A program made the position numbers and the translations under genes. A model generated the notes under the pieces. That model worked only from the letters and a program-made list of their open reading frames with translations. It was not told the DNA's origin and did not search any database. DNA of 64,000 bases from Gammaproteobacteria bacterium LSUCC0057 (GTDB lineage: Bacteria > Pseudomonadota > Gammaproteobacteria > Pseudomonadales > Porticoccaceae). Where the stretch lies: assembly GCA_004535795.1 (NCBI GenBank), contig SPIA01000002.1:428250-492249 (forward strand). The letters are read 5' to 3'. Each line of letters starts with the position of its first letter. Position 1 is the first letter of the stretch. Positions 38,137 to 46,896 of this stretch are shown one piece after another.

Positions 38137-39131
38137 TAGGCGGCTCTCTCGGTTGTGGCTGGCAGCTGGTTGAAAAACTCAGTGAGTGCGGCTGTCTGGC
38201 CGGTGGCGCTATCGAGGCGGTTAAACTGGCCGCGAAACTCGCCGCTGCGACCGCTAAAGTGGGCGTCTAGGTACCAGCCGATATGTTTGCGGGCGATGCG
38301 CAGTCCGCCCAGCTCGCCGTAAAACTGGTGCAGCGCTGCCAGGTGGGCCAGCGCCGTGGTGGCAACTGCGTCGTCGCTCGGCGCGGTCAGCAACTCGCCG
38401 CTGGTGAGGTAGTGGTTAATCTGGCTGAACAGCCATGGATTACCCTGCGCGGCGCGGCCGATCATCACCGCGGCGGCACCGGTCTCGGCCAGTACCGCGG
38501 CCGCCTGCTGCGGCGATGTGATATCGCCGTTGGCGATCACCGGTAGCTGGGTGGCGGCGACCACCGCGGCGATAGTGGCGTATTCGGCGCTGCCATTAAA
38601 ACGACAGGCGCGGGTGCGGCCGTGAATCGCCAGAGCGGCGACACCGGCCTGCTCGGCGATCTTGGCGATCTCCACGGCATTGCGGTTGTCGCTGTCCCAA
38701 CCGGTGCGAATCTTTAAGGTTACCGGCACATCGACAGCGGCAACCACTGCGGTGAGAATGTCAGCGACCAGCTGCGGGTGTTGCAGCAGTGCCGAACCGG
38801 CCGCTTTGCGGCAGACTTTCTTCGCTGGGCAACCCATATTGATGTCGATAATCTCGGCGCCTTCGGCGACATTGAACTGCGCTGCGGCGGCCATGGTGGC
38901 CGGCTCGGTGCCGGCAATCTGCACCGAGCGCGGTGCCGGCTCGCCGGCAAATTGGCGGCGCAAAGACGACTTGCGGGTGGCGCGCAGCTCCGGGTTGCTG
39001 CTGACCATCTCGCTGACCACCAGCCCGGCGCCGTGCTGGCGACAGAGTTGCCTAAATGGCAAGTCGGTAACGCCAGCCATCGGGGCCAGTACAGTCGGCT
39101 CGGTTATCTGGTAGGGGCCAATGGCAAACAC
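38136..39131 (-). CDS. dusB: tRNA-dihydrouridine synthase B
   Basis: FMN enzyme reducing uridine in the tRNA D-loop. I place the start at GTG 39131 (VFAIGPYQITEPTVLAPMAG), giving 331 residues; an in-frame ATG at 39302 would add 57 residues without family match and would contain the promoter candidate. LAPMAGVTDLPFR, INMGCPAKKVCRKAAGSALL with the catalytic Cys, LKIRTGWD, and MIGRAAQGNPWLF are present. First gene of dusB-fis-purH-purD. Confidence 0.93.
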   Translation of the reverse strand: MFAIGPYQITEPTVLAPMAGVTDLPFRQLCRQHGAGLVVSEMVSSNPELRATRKSSLRRQFAGEPAPRSVQIAGTEPATMAAAAQFNVAEGAEIIDINMGCPAKKVCRKAAGSALLQHPQLVADILTAVVAAVDVPVTLKIRTGWDSDNRNAVEIAKIAEQAGVAALAIHGRTRACRFNGSAEYATIAAVVAATQLPVIANGDITSPQQAAAVLAETGAAAVMIGRAAQGNPWLFSQINHYLTSGELLTAPSDDAVATTALAHLAALHQFYGELGGLRIARKHIGWYLDAHFSGRSGEFRGQFNRLDSATGQTAALTEFFNQLPATTERAA

Positions 39132-39191
39132 GGCGCTCTCGCAGGTCGCTGTCGCCGCGCATGGGCGGCGGGGGTTCAAAAAAGGGCCGCC

Positions 39192-39220
39192 ATCATACCG
39201 AAAAACCGCCTGATTAAAAA
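39192..39220 (-). promoter_or_regulatory. candidate dusB-fis promoter with GC-rich discriminator
   Basis: On the minus strand TTTTTA (39220-39215) and TATGAT (39197-39192) are 17 bp apart, followed by GGCGGCC, the GC-rich discriminator typical of stringently controlled promoters such as that of dusB-fis in E. coli. It starts transcription about 55 nt before the GTG chosen for dusB. Confidence 0.5.
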
Positions 39221-39378
39221 GTGAGCAATTTAGTTGCTTGCAATCTGCAGTCGGACCGGCGACCGGAGCGCTCAGCACCCTGCTCGATAGGCGGTTGTGC
39301 ATCTTTTTTGTCGCCGAAGATCAGGGTAAGCTAGCAAGATAACTGTTTAATCTCACCACTACTGATTAAGGAACTGCT

Positions 39379-39768
39379 ATGTTTAGTCACGTTATGCTCG
39401 GCGCCACCGATATCGAAGCTTCAAAAGTATTCTACGACGCTGTGCTCGGCACCTTGGGCATCGGCCCGGGCATGGAGAACGTTACCGACAGCGGTATCAA
39501 GCGCTACATGTACATCACGCCGACCGGTATATTTGCCATCACCCAACCGCTCAATGGTGAGCCGGCCAGCTGTGGCAACGGCAGCACCATCGGCTTTGCG
39601 GTAGAGAGCGCAGAGCAGGGCGATGCGTGGCATGCCGCTGGATTGGCCAACGGTGGCAGCGCTTGTGAAGACGCGCCGGGCATTCGCGAGGGCAGCATGG
39701 GTAAACTCTACCTGGCCTACCTGCGCGACCCAGCGGGTAACAAACTCTGTGCCTTGCAGCGCCTCTAA
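39379..39768 (+). CDS. VOC-family (glyoxalase-like) protein
   Basis: A 129-residue vicinal-oxygen-chelate fold protein with two beta-alpha-beta-beta-beta units: MFSHVMLGATDIEASKVFY at the start, GSTIGFAVES in the middle and YLAYLRDPAGNKLCALQRL at the end. AAGGAA lies before the ATG. The enzymatic role of this subgroup is unknown. It is a single plus-strand gene with its own terminator, set between prmA and dusB, which are usually on one strand with a different gene between them in Pseudomonas. Confidence 0.88.
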   Translation: MFSHVMLGATDIEASKVFYDAVLGTLGIGPGMENVTDSGIKRYMYITPTGIFAITQPLNGEPASCGNGSTIGFAVESAEQGDAWHAAGLANGGSACEDAPGIREGSMGKLYLAYLRDPAGNKLCALQRL

Positions 39769-39784
39769 TCGCGCTGGGCAAATC

Positions 39785-39817
39785 AACCGCCGGCCGCGCG
39801 CGTTCGGCGGTTTTTTT
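39785..39817 (+). terminator. intrinsic terminator of the VOC gene
   Basis: AACCGCCG (39785-39792) pairs with CGGCGGTT (39805-39812) around a GC-rich 12-nt loop and runs into seven T residues (39811-39817). It starts 17 nt after the VOC stop and ends just before the convergent prmA stop. Confidence 0.9.
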
Positions 39818-39829
39818 ATGGGTGCGGGT

Positions 39830-40723
39830 TCAGCCGCGCAGAGTGCCAGCTATCTGTACCCAGCCCTGTTCGATCGCTGGCGGCTGGAACGCCACCGCGC
39901 GCTGGTAGGGGCGGGTGACTGCTTCGAGTTGGCTGTCGAGCAGCCCTGAGAGACAGAGCTGGCCGCGCGGCTTTAATAGCGCCACGAGGGTGTCGGCGAG
40001 CTGGATTAAGGGCTCGGCGAGAATGTTGGCCAGCACAATATCGGCGCCGCTGTCGGCCGGCAGGTGTTCGGGCAGATAGGTGGCTATCCGCTCGGGGGCA
40101 ATCTGATTGTTGTCGGCGTTGTCGGCGGTGGCGGTCAGCGCCAGAGGGTCGTTGTCGACCGCGATGACTCGCTCGGCGCCGAGCAGCAGTGCGGCGATAC
40201 CTAAAATACCCGAGCCGCAGCCGTAGTCGATGACGGTGGCGCCGGTCAGTGGCAGCTGCTCTAGCCAGCGCAGGCAGAGGTGGGTAGTGGGGTGGCTGCC
40301 GGTGCCAAACGCAAGGCCGGGGTCGAGGATCAGATTGACCGCATCGGGTTGTGGCGGCGCCATCCAGCTCGGGCAGATCCACAGCCGCTGGCCGCACTGG
40401 ATCGGCTCAAAGTAACGCTTCCACTCTTGGCTCCAATCGCGGTTATCGAGAGGCACCCAGCGCTGTTGTAGCGGCGCACGGGGTAGCTCTGCGGCGAGCG
40501 CCGCTTCGATCGGCGCGGTGGCAACATCGCCGGCAAACAGCCCTTTGACGATGACCAGATCCCACAGCGGCCTCTCGCCAATCGCTGGCTCTAGCAGCGG
40601 CTGGTCGGCGCCATCTTCCAGCGTGACAGAGCTCGCCTCGAGCGCCAGCAGTAGCTCCTCAGCGAGTTCGCACTGCTCGCGCGGCAGCTGCAGCTGCAGC
40701 TCTATCCATTCGGGTGCAGTCAA
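39830..40723 (-). CDS. prmA: ribosomal protein L11 methyltransferase
   Basis: SAM-dependent methyltransferase of L11, 297 residues. N-terminal substrate domain ([20 protein letters not shown]) and C-terminal Rossmann domain with [33 protein letters not shown], and the catalytic-type NILAEPL. It overlaps the accC stop by 4 bp, and so belongs to aroQ-accB-accC-prmA. Confidence 0.96.
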   Translation of the reverse strand: MTAPEWIELQLQLPREQCELAEELLLALEASSVTLEDGADQPLLEPAIGERPLWDLVIVKGLFAGDVATAPIEAALAAELPRAPLQQRWVPLDNRDWSQEWKRYFEPIQCGQRLWICPSWMAPPQPDAVNLILDPGLAFGTGSHPTTHLCLRWLEQLPLTGATVIDYGCGSGILGIAALLLGAERVIAVDNDPLALTATADNADNNQIAPERIATYLPEHLPADSGADIVLANILAEPLIQLADTLVALLKPRGQLCLSGLLDSQLEAVTRPYQRAVAFQPPAIEQGWVQIAGTLRG

Positions 40724-42075
40724 AGGTCGCCCAGCTTTTTCTCTAGGTAGTGAATATTCACTCCGCCCTCTTGAAAGGCGCGGTCTACAACCAGTTTTTT
40801 ATGCAGAGGAATATTAGTTTTGATGCCATCGATCACGGTCTCGTCGAGGGCGTTGCGCATTCGCACCAGCGCGGTGGCGCGATCGTCACCGTGGGTGATC
40901 AGTTTGCCGATCAGCGAGTCGTAGTTGGGTGGCACCCGGTAGCCGGCGTAAATATGCGAGTCGACCCGCACGCCGAGTCCACCGGGGGCGTGGTAACCCT
41001 TGATCAGCCCCGGCTGGGGCAGGAAGCTGTCGGGGTCCTCGGCGTTGAGCCGGCACTCAAAGGCGTGGCCGCGGAACACAATGTCCTCTTGGCGCAGGCT
41101 GAGCGGCTGGCCGCTGGCGATCTTCAGCTGCTCTTTGACAATGTCGACGCCGGTGATCATCTCCGAGACCGGGTGCTCGACTTGTACGCGCGTATTCATC
41201 TCAATGAAGTAGTAGTGGCCGTCCTCATAAAGGAACTCAAAGGTGCCGGCGCCGCGGTAGTTGATCTGTTTGCAGGCATTGACGCAGGCCTCGAACACAG
41301 CTTGGCGCGCGGCTTCAGGGATGCCTGGCGCCGGAGCCTCTTCGAGCACCTTCTGGTGGCGGCGCTGCAGCGAGCAGTCGCGATCACCGAGGTGAATAGC
41401 GCCGCCCTGACCATCGGCGAGCACCTGCACCTCGACGTGGCGCGGATTGGTGAGAAACTTTTCCATATACACGGTGCCGTCGTTGAAGGCGGCGGCAGCT
41501 TCGGTTTTGGTCACCGTGACGGCATTGATCAGTGCCGCCTCACTCTCGACAACGCGCATACCGCGGCCACCGCCACCGGCGGCGGCTTTAATAATCACCG
41601 GGTAGCCAATGCGCAGTGCAGTCGCTTTTAGCTCGGCGGGGTCCTCGCTGAGCGGGCCGTCGGAGCCCGGCACTGTCGGCACACCGGCCGCCTTCATGGC
41701 GCGGATCGCCGCTACCTTGTCGCCCATGATGCGAATGGTCTCAGCTTTGGGGCCAATAAAGACAAAGCCGCTGTTCTCGACCTGCTCGGCAAAATCGGCG
41801 TTCTCGGCTAGAAAGCCGTAGCCCGGGTGCACCCCCTGAGCGCCGGAGACTTCCATCGCCGCAATCAGCGAAGGGACATTGAGGTAGCTCTGTGTGGAGG
41901 GGTTGGGGCCGATGCAGATCGACTCGTCGGCGAGCTTGACGTGTTTGAGATCGGCGTCAATTTTGGAGTGTACGGCGACCGTCTTAATGCCGAGCTCTTT
42001 GCAGGCGCGGAGAATGCGCAAGGCGATCTCGCCGCGGTTGGCGATCAGTACTTTGGCTAGTAGAGGCTGGGTCAT
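40720..42075 (-). CDS. accC: biotin carboxylase, acetyl-CoA carboxylase subunit
   Basis: ATP-grasp subunit that carboxylates biotin on AccB; 451 residues. [20 protein letters not shown], the flexible Gly-rich [15 protein letters not shown] lid, [37 protein letters not shown] and [16 protein letters not shown] are intact. It follows accB by 85 bp and couples to prmA through an ATGA overlap. Part of fatty-acid synthesis initiation. Confidence 0.98.
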   Translation of the reverse strand: MTQPLLAKVLIANRGEIALRILRACKELGIKTVAVHSKIDADLKHVKLADESICIGPNPSTQSYLNVPSLIAAMEVSGAQGVHPGYGFLAENADFAEQVENSGFVFIGPKAETIRIMGDKVAAIRAMKAAGVPTVPGSDGPLSEDPAELKATALRIGYPVIIKAAAGGGGRGMRVVESEAALINAVTVTKTEAAAAFNDGTVYMEKFLTNPRHVEVQVLADGQGGAIHLGDRDCSLQRRHQKVLEEAPAPGIPEAARQAVFEACVNACKQINYRGAGTFEFLYEDGHYYFIEMNTRVQVEHPVSEMITGVDIVKEQLKIASGQPLSLRQEDIVFRGHAFECRLNAEDPDSFLPQPGLIKGYHAPGGLGVRVDSHIYAGYRVPPNYDSLIGKLITHGDDRATALVRMRNALDETVIDGIKTNIPLHKKLVVDRAFQEGGVNIHYLEKKLGDL

Positions 42076-42160
42076 GGCGAACTCTCAAATCTCGGGGGGT
42101 GCAAATAGTGACGCTGGGCGGCGCCGACAGCGGTAGTTGTCGGCAACAGTCCGCGCCGCT

Positions 42161-42616
42161 TTAGTCAATACTGACCAGTGGCTGATCGAACTCGACCGGT
42201 TCGCCGTCCTCGACCAAGATTGCAGCAATGGTGCCGGATTTGTCCGCTTCGATCTGATTCATCATCTTCATCGCTTCGATGATACAGATGACATCGCCCT
42301 TCTTAACTGCGCTGCCAACTTCGACAAAAGCGGGCGCGCCAGGCGCAGGCGAGCGGTAGAAGCTGCCGACCATCGGCGAGTTGACGGTGTGGCCGCTGAT
42401 CGCGGCCGGCGTGCTGGGGGCGCTCGGCGCGCTGACCGCTGCTGTCGATGCGGGCGCCGCTACCGCGGCTGGCGGCGGTGCGGCGGCATACTGCACAGGC
42501 GCGATCGGTGCGCCGCGGCTGATGCGCACCGACTCTTCCCCTTCGGTGATCTCCAGTTCATTGATGTTGGACTCTTCCAACAGCTCGATCAGTTTTTTTA
42601 TTTTGCGAATATCCAT
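42161..42616 (-). CDS. accB: biotin carboxyl carrier protein of acetyl-CoA carboxylase
   Basis: 151 residues from the ATG at 42616 ([20 protein letters not shown]); a GTG three codons earlier lacks a ribosome site. After an N-terminal helix and an Ala/Pro-rich linker at about residues 45-75, the biotinyl domain has the modified Lys in [11 protein letters not shown]. Gives its biotin to AccC and the carboxyl to AccAD. Cotranscribed with accC; aroQ lies 37 bp upstream. Confidence 0.97.
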   Translation of the reverse strand: MDIRKIKKLIELLEESNINELEITEGEESVRISRGAPIAPVQYAAAPPPAAVAAPASTAAVSAPSAPSTPAAISGHTVNSPMVGSFYRSPAPGAPAFVEVGSAVKKGDVICIIEAMKMMNQIEADKSGTIAAILVEDGEPVEFDQPLVSID

Positions 42617-42653
42617 AATCGTCACTCTTGTTGGTGGGTGTTGTGGCGCAGTG

Positions 42654-43100
42654 TCAGCGGCCAGCTTGCAGATGGTGGAGCGCTGCGGTCAGAGCCAGTT
42701 GATAACTGTTGGCGCCAAAACCAGAAATAACGCCGAGGGCAATATCGCTCAAAACCGAGTGCTGGCGGAACGATTCGCGGGCGTAAACATTGGAGAGATG
42801 CAGCTCAATAAACGGGATGGCGACGCCCGCCAAAGCGTCTCGCAGCGCGATACTGGTATGGGTGAATGCCGCGGGATTGATTAAGATAAACTCCACCCCC
42901 TGTTGCGGCGCGGCGTGGATGCGGTCGATCAGCTGGTTTTCAGCGTTGCTCTGCAACGTCAGTAGCTGGTGGCCCGCTTCGCGGGCGCGGCTGACCAGTT
43001 GCTCATCAATCTGCGCCAAGGTGGTGGTGCCATAAATCTCAGGCTCGCGACTGCCGAGCAGGTTGAGATTGGGGCCGTGTAATACTAGTAGAGTCGACAT
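42654..43100 (-). CDS. aroQ: type II 3-dehydroquinate dehydratase
   Basis: Shikimate-pathway enzyme of 148 residues forming a dodecamer. [20 protein letters not shown] contains the catalytic-loop Asn and Arg/Tyr; [19 protein letters not shown] holds the substrate site, and [14 protein letters not shown] the catalytic His region. It heads the aroQ-accB-accC-prmA unit; its upstream region holds the TTAGCCGA cluster. Confidence 0.97.
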   Translation of the reverse strand: MSTLLVLHGPNLNLLGSREPEIYGTTTLAQIDEQLVSRAREAGHQLLTLQSNAENQLIDRIHAAPQQGVEFILINPAAFTHTSIALRDALAGVAIPFIELHLSNVYARESFRQHSVLSDIALGVISGFGANSYQLALTAALHHLQAGR

Positions 43101-43227
43101 CGCACTAGCCTCGGGTTTGTCGTGGCGGAGTATAGAATGGTCAAAGTGTGCAACAAATTCGCGCAGCTGTCTAGCTGGGCGGCGGTTTTTCCATTGATCT
43201 CAACAGTTAGCGGCCTTTTCGCCGAAC

Positions 43228-43381
43228 TTAGCCGTTATTTAGCCGAAATTAAGCGGTCGCCTATCAAGATCGCGACCGTTGCCCACCGATTTGTTATAAA
43301 TGCGCCACTTTTAGCCGATATTTAGCTATCTTCGGCAAAAAGATAACAAAGTTAGCCGATTTTCGGCTAATTATCGGCTAA
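43228..43381. repeat. TTAGCCGA repeat cluster upstream of aroQ-accBC
   Basis: The octamer TTAGCCGA occurs at 43239, 43311 and 43352 on the plus strand, and as TCGGCTAA at 43363 and 43374. A near copy TTAGCCGT is at 43228, and partial copies (GTTAGCGG at 43206, TTTAGCTA at 43321) extend the pattern. Five exact copies in about 145 bp are far above expectation. The three right-hand copies form the terminator stem at the dsbD 3' end; the left ones lie in the aroQ leader and upstream region without such a role. Confidence 0.7.
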
Positions 43382-43384
43382 CTT
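43337..43384 (-). terminator. probable dsbD terminator built from TTAGCCGA copies
   Basis: On the minus strand AAGTTAGCCGAT (43384-43373) pairs perfectly with ATCGGCTAACTT (43360-43349) around a 12-nt loop. TGTTATC and five T residues follow (43341-43337). The stem includes the last codons and the TAG of dsbD. The T-run is 7 nt from the stem, a little far for a strong terminator. Confidence 0.5.
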
Positions 43385-45112
43385 CGTCAACGCTCGGCGT
43401 ATTTCGTCGCTGGAGAGAATTTGCGGCAGGATCTCAGCTTGTGCGGCGCCCGGGCGATAGAGTAGATAGAGTGGCACGCCGTTGCGACCGTGGGCGTTGA
43501 GCAGGGCGGTGATCTCCGGGTCGGGATCGCTCCAGTCGCCTTTCAGATAGACGGTCTGGGTGGCGTCGAGCAGCGTCTGGAATGCCGCGCCAGAGAGTGC
43601 GCGGCGTTCGTTGACCAGGCAGGTGACGCACCAGTCGGCCGTGAGGTTGATCAGCACCTGGCGGCGCTCGGCGCGCAGCCGCTCTAGTAGGGCCGGCGAG
43701 TAGCTCTGCCACTGCGCCGGCTGCTGGGCGCTGAGCGCCTGCTTGGCGGCCACACCGGTACCCGCCAGCGCCGCCACCAGCAATAGCAGCAGCGGTAGTC
43801 GACGCTGCTGTTGCAGACCGCCCCAGCACCAACAAGCCAGCCCCAGCAGTACCAGGGCAACAAGCAGCAGCGCCAGCTGGTCGTTGGATGTCTGTCCGGC
43901 AAAGACCCACAGCAACCACACTGCTGTCAGCAGCAGCGGGAAGCCGAGTAGTTGTTTAAAGCGCTCCATCCAGACGCCGGGGCGCGGCAGCGCTGAGGCC
44001 AGTCGCGGCGATAGAGTCAGCAGCAGAAATGGCAGCGCCATACCCAGCCCTAGCACGGCAAAGACCAGCAGCGCCACGCCGCTGCTCTGTGTGATGGCGA
44101 AGCCTAGCGCGCTACCCATGAACGGCGCCGTGCAGGGGCTGGCGACAGCGGTGGCGAGCACGCCGCTGGCGAAGGCGCCCGGCAGGGTCGGTGCTGGGGT
44201 GGCGCTGACGGCACCGAACGAGAGTTGGAAGAGACCGAACAGATTGCAAGCCATAATAATAAACAGCGCTGCCAAGGCGGCAATAAATAGCGGCGACTGC
44301 AGTTGAAAGCCCCAGCCAATCGCCTCGCCAGCACTGCGCAGCGCCAGCATCAGCGCGGCGATGACGACAAAGCTGGCAATAACACCGGCACTGTAGAGCA
44401 GCCCGTGCAGCCACGCTGAGTGGCCGCTGTGGCGGTGCTGGGTGAGGCTGAGCAATTTGATCGACAGCACCGGGAATACGCACGGCATCAAATTCAGTAT
44501 CAGCCCGCCGAGCAGTGCCGCCGCTAGCACAGAGGCGAGAACGCCGGCACTGATCGCTGCCGCGCTGGGGTCGCTACTGGCTGCACCGGCACGGCTGGTG
44601 GGGCTACTCAGCTCGCTGATCGCGCCGCTACTCAGGTCGAGCGCAAACCACTGTTGGCGTGGCGGATAGCAAAGCCCGGCGTCGGCACAGCCCTGCGAGC
44701 GCACAGTCAATTCGAGTTGCGCGGCGGCGCTGGGACCAAACTCGGCGGTGACACGGGTGGCGTGGCGGTAGACCACCAGCTGCTGCTGAAAAAACTCATC
44801 CCAGAGCTCTTCGCCGGGGGCAAATTGCAGCAGTGCCTCGCGGCCCGCCGCGTCGCGCACGGCAAACTGTTGCTGATAGAGGTAGTAACCCGGTGCGATC
44901 TGCCAGTTACTGCGCACCACCGTGCCGCGCTCGCTGTGGCTGACCAGTGACAGCTCCACTTGGTAGGCTTGCTCTACCGGTAGAAACTCGATCTGCTCGC
45001 TGCTCAGTAAAGCGGGGGTGGCGCTGCTCGCGGCGGCAGAGAGCAGCGCGGTGAGCGCCAACATCAAAAACAGAGCGCCGCGACGGATCAAAAGTTGAAA
45101 AAAGGTCTTCAC
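43367..45112 (-). CDS. dsbD: thiol:disulfide interchange protein DsbD
   Basis: Inner-membrane electron carrier that passes reducing power from cytoplasmic thioredoxin to the periplasm; 581 residues. Start GTG at 45112 with GGAG 7 nt upstream, followed by a signal sequence. The N-terminal periplasmic domain has GCADAGLCYPPRQQWF with the Cys pair, the middle has eight helices including LNLMPCVFPVLSIK and ASPCTAPFMG with the two membrane Cys, and the C-terminal thioredoxin-like domain has ADWCVTCLVNE. All six redox cysteines are present. Confidence 0.97.
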   Translation of the reverse strand: MKTFFQLLIRRGALFLMLALTALLSAAASSATPALLSSEQIEFLPVEQAYQVELSLVSHSERGTVVRSNWQIAPGYYLYQQQFAVRDAAGREALLQFAPGEELWDEFFQQQLVVYRHATRVTAEFGPSAAAQLELTVRSQGCADAGLCYPPRQQWFALDLSSGAISELSSPTSRAGAASSDPSAAAISAGVLASVLAAALLGGLILNLMPCVFPVLSIKLLSLTQHRHSGHSAWLHGLLYSAGVIASFVVIAALMLALRSAGEAIGWGFQLQSPLFIAALAALFIIMACNLFGLFQLSFGAVSATPAPTLPGAFASGVLATAVASPCTAPFMGSALGFAITQSSGVALLVFAVLGLGMALPFLLLTLSPRLASALPRPGVWMERFKQLLGFPLLLTAVWLLWVFAGQTSNDQLALLLVALVLLGLACWCWGGLQQQRRLPLLLLLVAALAGTGVAAKQALSAQQPAQWQSYSPALLERLRAERRQVLINLTADWCVTCLVNERRALSGAAFQTLLDATQTVYLKGDWSDPDPEITALLNAHGRNGVPLYLLYRPGAAQAEILPQILSSDEIRRALTKLADN

Positions 45113-45303
45113 TGAACGGCTCCGCTACACGAGTGACAGTCGCCAACACTCTGTGGCGGCTGAGGTAGCCTTACTTTAACAGAGTTTTGGCGCCGCGAAA
45201 GCTGCCGCAAACGGGCTTTGGCTGAGGCCGGTGCAATTGCGTTATGATAGTGGCGGTTTCGGCCGCAAACACGCGGCCATAGGCAAAAACTTGGGAGTAT
45301 GTT

Positions 45304-45771
45304 ATGCAGGCAGTGTCGAGATGGGTGCGCCATTGCGGCGCGGCGTTGTGCCTCGCGTTAGTCGCGGCGGCGCACGGCCAGGTGCAAGCGTTAAGTGTCG
45401 AGCAGGGCTGGGTGCGGGCTCTGCCACCGGGTAAAACAGTGACCGCTGGGTTTGCTGAGATAGTCAATCGCAGTACACAAGCCTGCTCTATTGAAGCGCT
45501 GGCCAGCCCACAAGCTGAGCGCGTCGAGCTGCACAGCACCGCGATGGAGGGCGGCGTGATGCGCATGCGGCCAGCGCCACTGCCGACGCTGGCCGCCAAC
45601 AGCGCGCTGTCGCTGGCGCCGGGCGGGTTGCACTGGATGTTCATCGGTGTCGATCGGCACGCTGCCCACGCCGGCGCCTTAACAGTCACCATCACTAGTA
45701 GTTGCGGTGAGTTGAGCGCAGCGCTGCCGCTGTTGCGGATGGCTCCCGACAGCGACCATAGCCACCACTAA
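45304..45771 (+). CDS. PCu(A)C-type periplasmic copper chaperone
   Basis: 155 residues with an N-terminal signal peptide (cleavage near AAHGQVQA). The Cu(I) motif H-X10-M-X21-H-X-M is complete: His77, Met88, His110 and Met112 (LHSTAMEGGVMRM then LHWM), and the C-terminus ends SDHSHH, an extra metal-binding tail. Such proteins deliver copper to the CuA centre of cytochrome c oxidase. Its divergent neighbour dsbD could keep the copper path reduced; that link is inference. TATGAT at 45243 is a possible -10. Confidence 0.88.
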   Translation: MQAVSRWVRHCGAALCLALVAAAHGQVQALSVEQGWVRALPPGKTVTAGFAEIVNRSTQACSIEALASPQAERVELHSTAMEGGVMRMRPAPLPTLAANSALSLAPGGLHWMFIGVDRHAAHAGALTVTITSSCGELSAALPLLRMAPDSDHSHH

Positions 45772-45778
45772 CCGCGGT

Positions 45779-46780
45779 TTACGGCGCCAATGCCTCAAGC
45801 AGTGGTGCATATTCGGCTGAGTGCAAGCGCGGGCCGTACTGACTGACCACACAGCTGGCCGCGACATTGGCAAAATGCCCCGCCTGCGGCGCACTGTGGC
45901 CGGCGCCGATGGCGTAGAGATAGGCGCCGGCAAACATATCGCCAGCGCCATTGGTGTCGATGGCGGTAACCGCTTGAGCGGCACAGTGGTGGCGGCTGTA
46001 ACCGTCAAAGAGATAGGCGCCGGCGCTACCATCGGTAACGGCAAAGCTGCCGACCTCACCCTCCAGCTGCGCCAGAGCAGCGTCTAGGCTCGATTGCGCG
46101 GTCCAATTGAGCGCCTCAGCGGCGTTGCAAAACAGCAAGTCGATATGGTCGCCGACCATCTCGCGCAGCTCATCGCCGAAACCGGCGACGATACCGGGGT
46201 CGGAGAGGCTCAGCGCTATTTTGACCCCGCGACTGCGCGCAAACTGGCGCGCCGTCGCCACCGCTGCGCGGCTCGCCGGTGAAGTCACTAAGTAACCCTC
46301 GATATAGAGATACTCGGAATCGGCCAGTGCCGCAAAGTCGATGTTGCTGTCGTCGAGCTGATCGCTGACGCCGAGGTAGGAGTTCATGGTGCGTTCAGCG
46401 TCGGGAGTGATCATCACCAGACAGCGCCCAGTGGCGCCGCGGTCGCGGCCGCTCTCGCCGCAGTGGTCGACGTGGCTGGCGGCGAGATCGTCGAGATAAA
46501 ACTGGCCGTTGTCATCGTCGCCGACATTGCACGAGAAAAATACTCGGCCACCAAACTGGGCGACGGCGATGGCGGTATTGGCCGCCGAGCCGCCACAGGC
46601 GCGGCGACTCAAGGTGAGGTGGTCGCGCAGGCCGGCGCTGAGCTGCGCTTGACGCTGCGCATCGACCAGCGTCATAACCCCTTTGGCCACTCCGTGACGG
46701 GTGAGATCGCTGTCGTCGACTTCAATCTCGGTATCGACCAAGGCGTTGCCAAGAGCATAGAGTTGGTATTTTTTGTTCAT
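45779..46780 (-). CDS. PfkB-family kinase, adenosine kinase type
   Basis: 333 residues from ATG 46780 (MNKKYQLYALGNALVDTEIE), which has AAGGA upstream; a longer open frame to 47086 overlaps the divergent PBP gene and is not used. Motifs: GGSAANTAIAVAQFGG, the ribose-binding ALVDTE, MITPDAERTMNSYLG and the C-terminal DTNGAGDMFAGAYLY with the catalytic Asp. Best match by memory is bacterial adenosine kinase; ribokinase-like activity on another nucleoside is possible. Confidence 0.88.
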   Translation of the reverse strand: MNKKYQLYALGNALVDTEIEVDDSDLTRHGVAKGVMTLVDAQRQAQLSAGLRDHLTLSRRACGGSAANTAIAVAQFGGRVFFSCNVGDDDNGQFYLDDLAASHVDHCGESGRDRGATGRCLVMITPDAERTMNSYLGVSDQLDDSNIDFAALADSEYLYIEGYLVTSPASRAAVATARQFARSRGVKIALSLSDPGIVAGFGDELREMVGDHIDLLFCNAAEALNWTAQSSLDAALAQLEGEVGSFAVTDGSAGAYLFDGYSRHHCAAQAVTAIDTNGAGDMFAGAYLYAIGAGHSAPQAGHFANVAASCVVSQYGPRLHSAEYAPLLEALAP

Positions 46781-46896
46781 GGTGTCAGTCCTTACCGCAG
46801 GTTGCGGTATTATGCGGTTGATGCTGTGCGATGAGAAGCGCCGCTGCGAAACGGGCAAAGGGTGACGCCGGGCCAGCGGCTGCCACGAGGAGTGAG

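Noticed and set aside
39132-39302. N-terminal extension of dusB
   Set aside because: It would include a good promoter candidate and has no match to the family N-terminus.
40750-41631. 293-codon plus-strand frame
   Set aside because: Antisense to accC; no ribosome site or family features.
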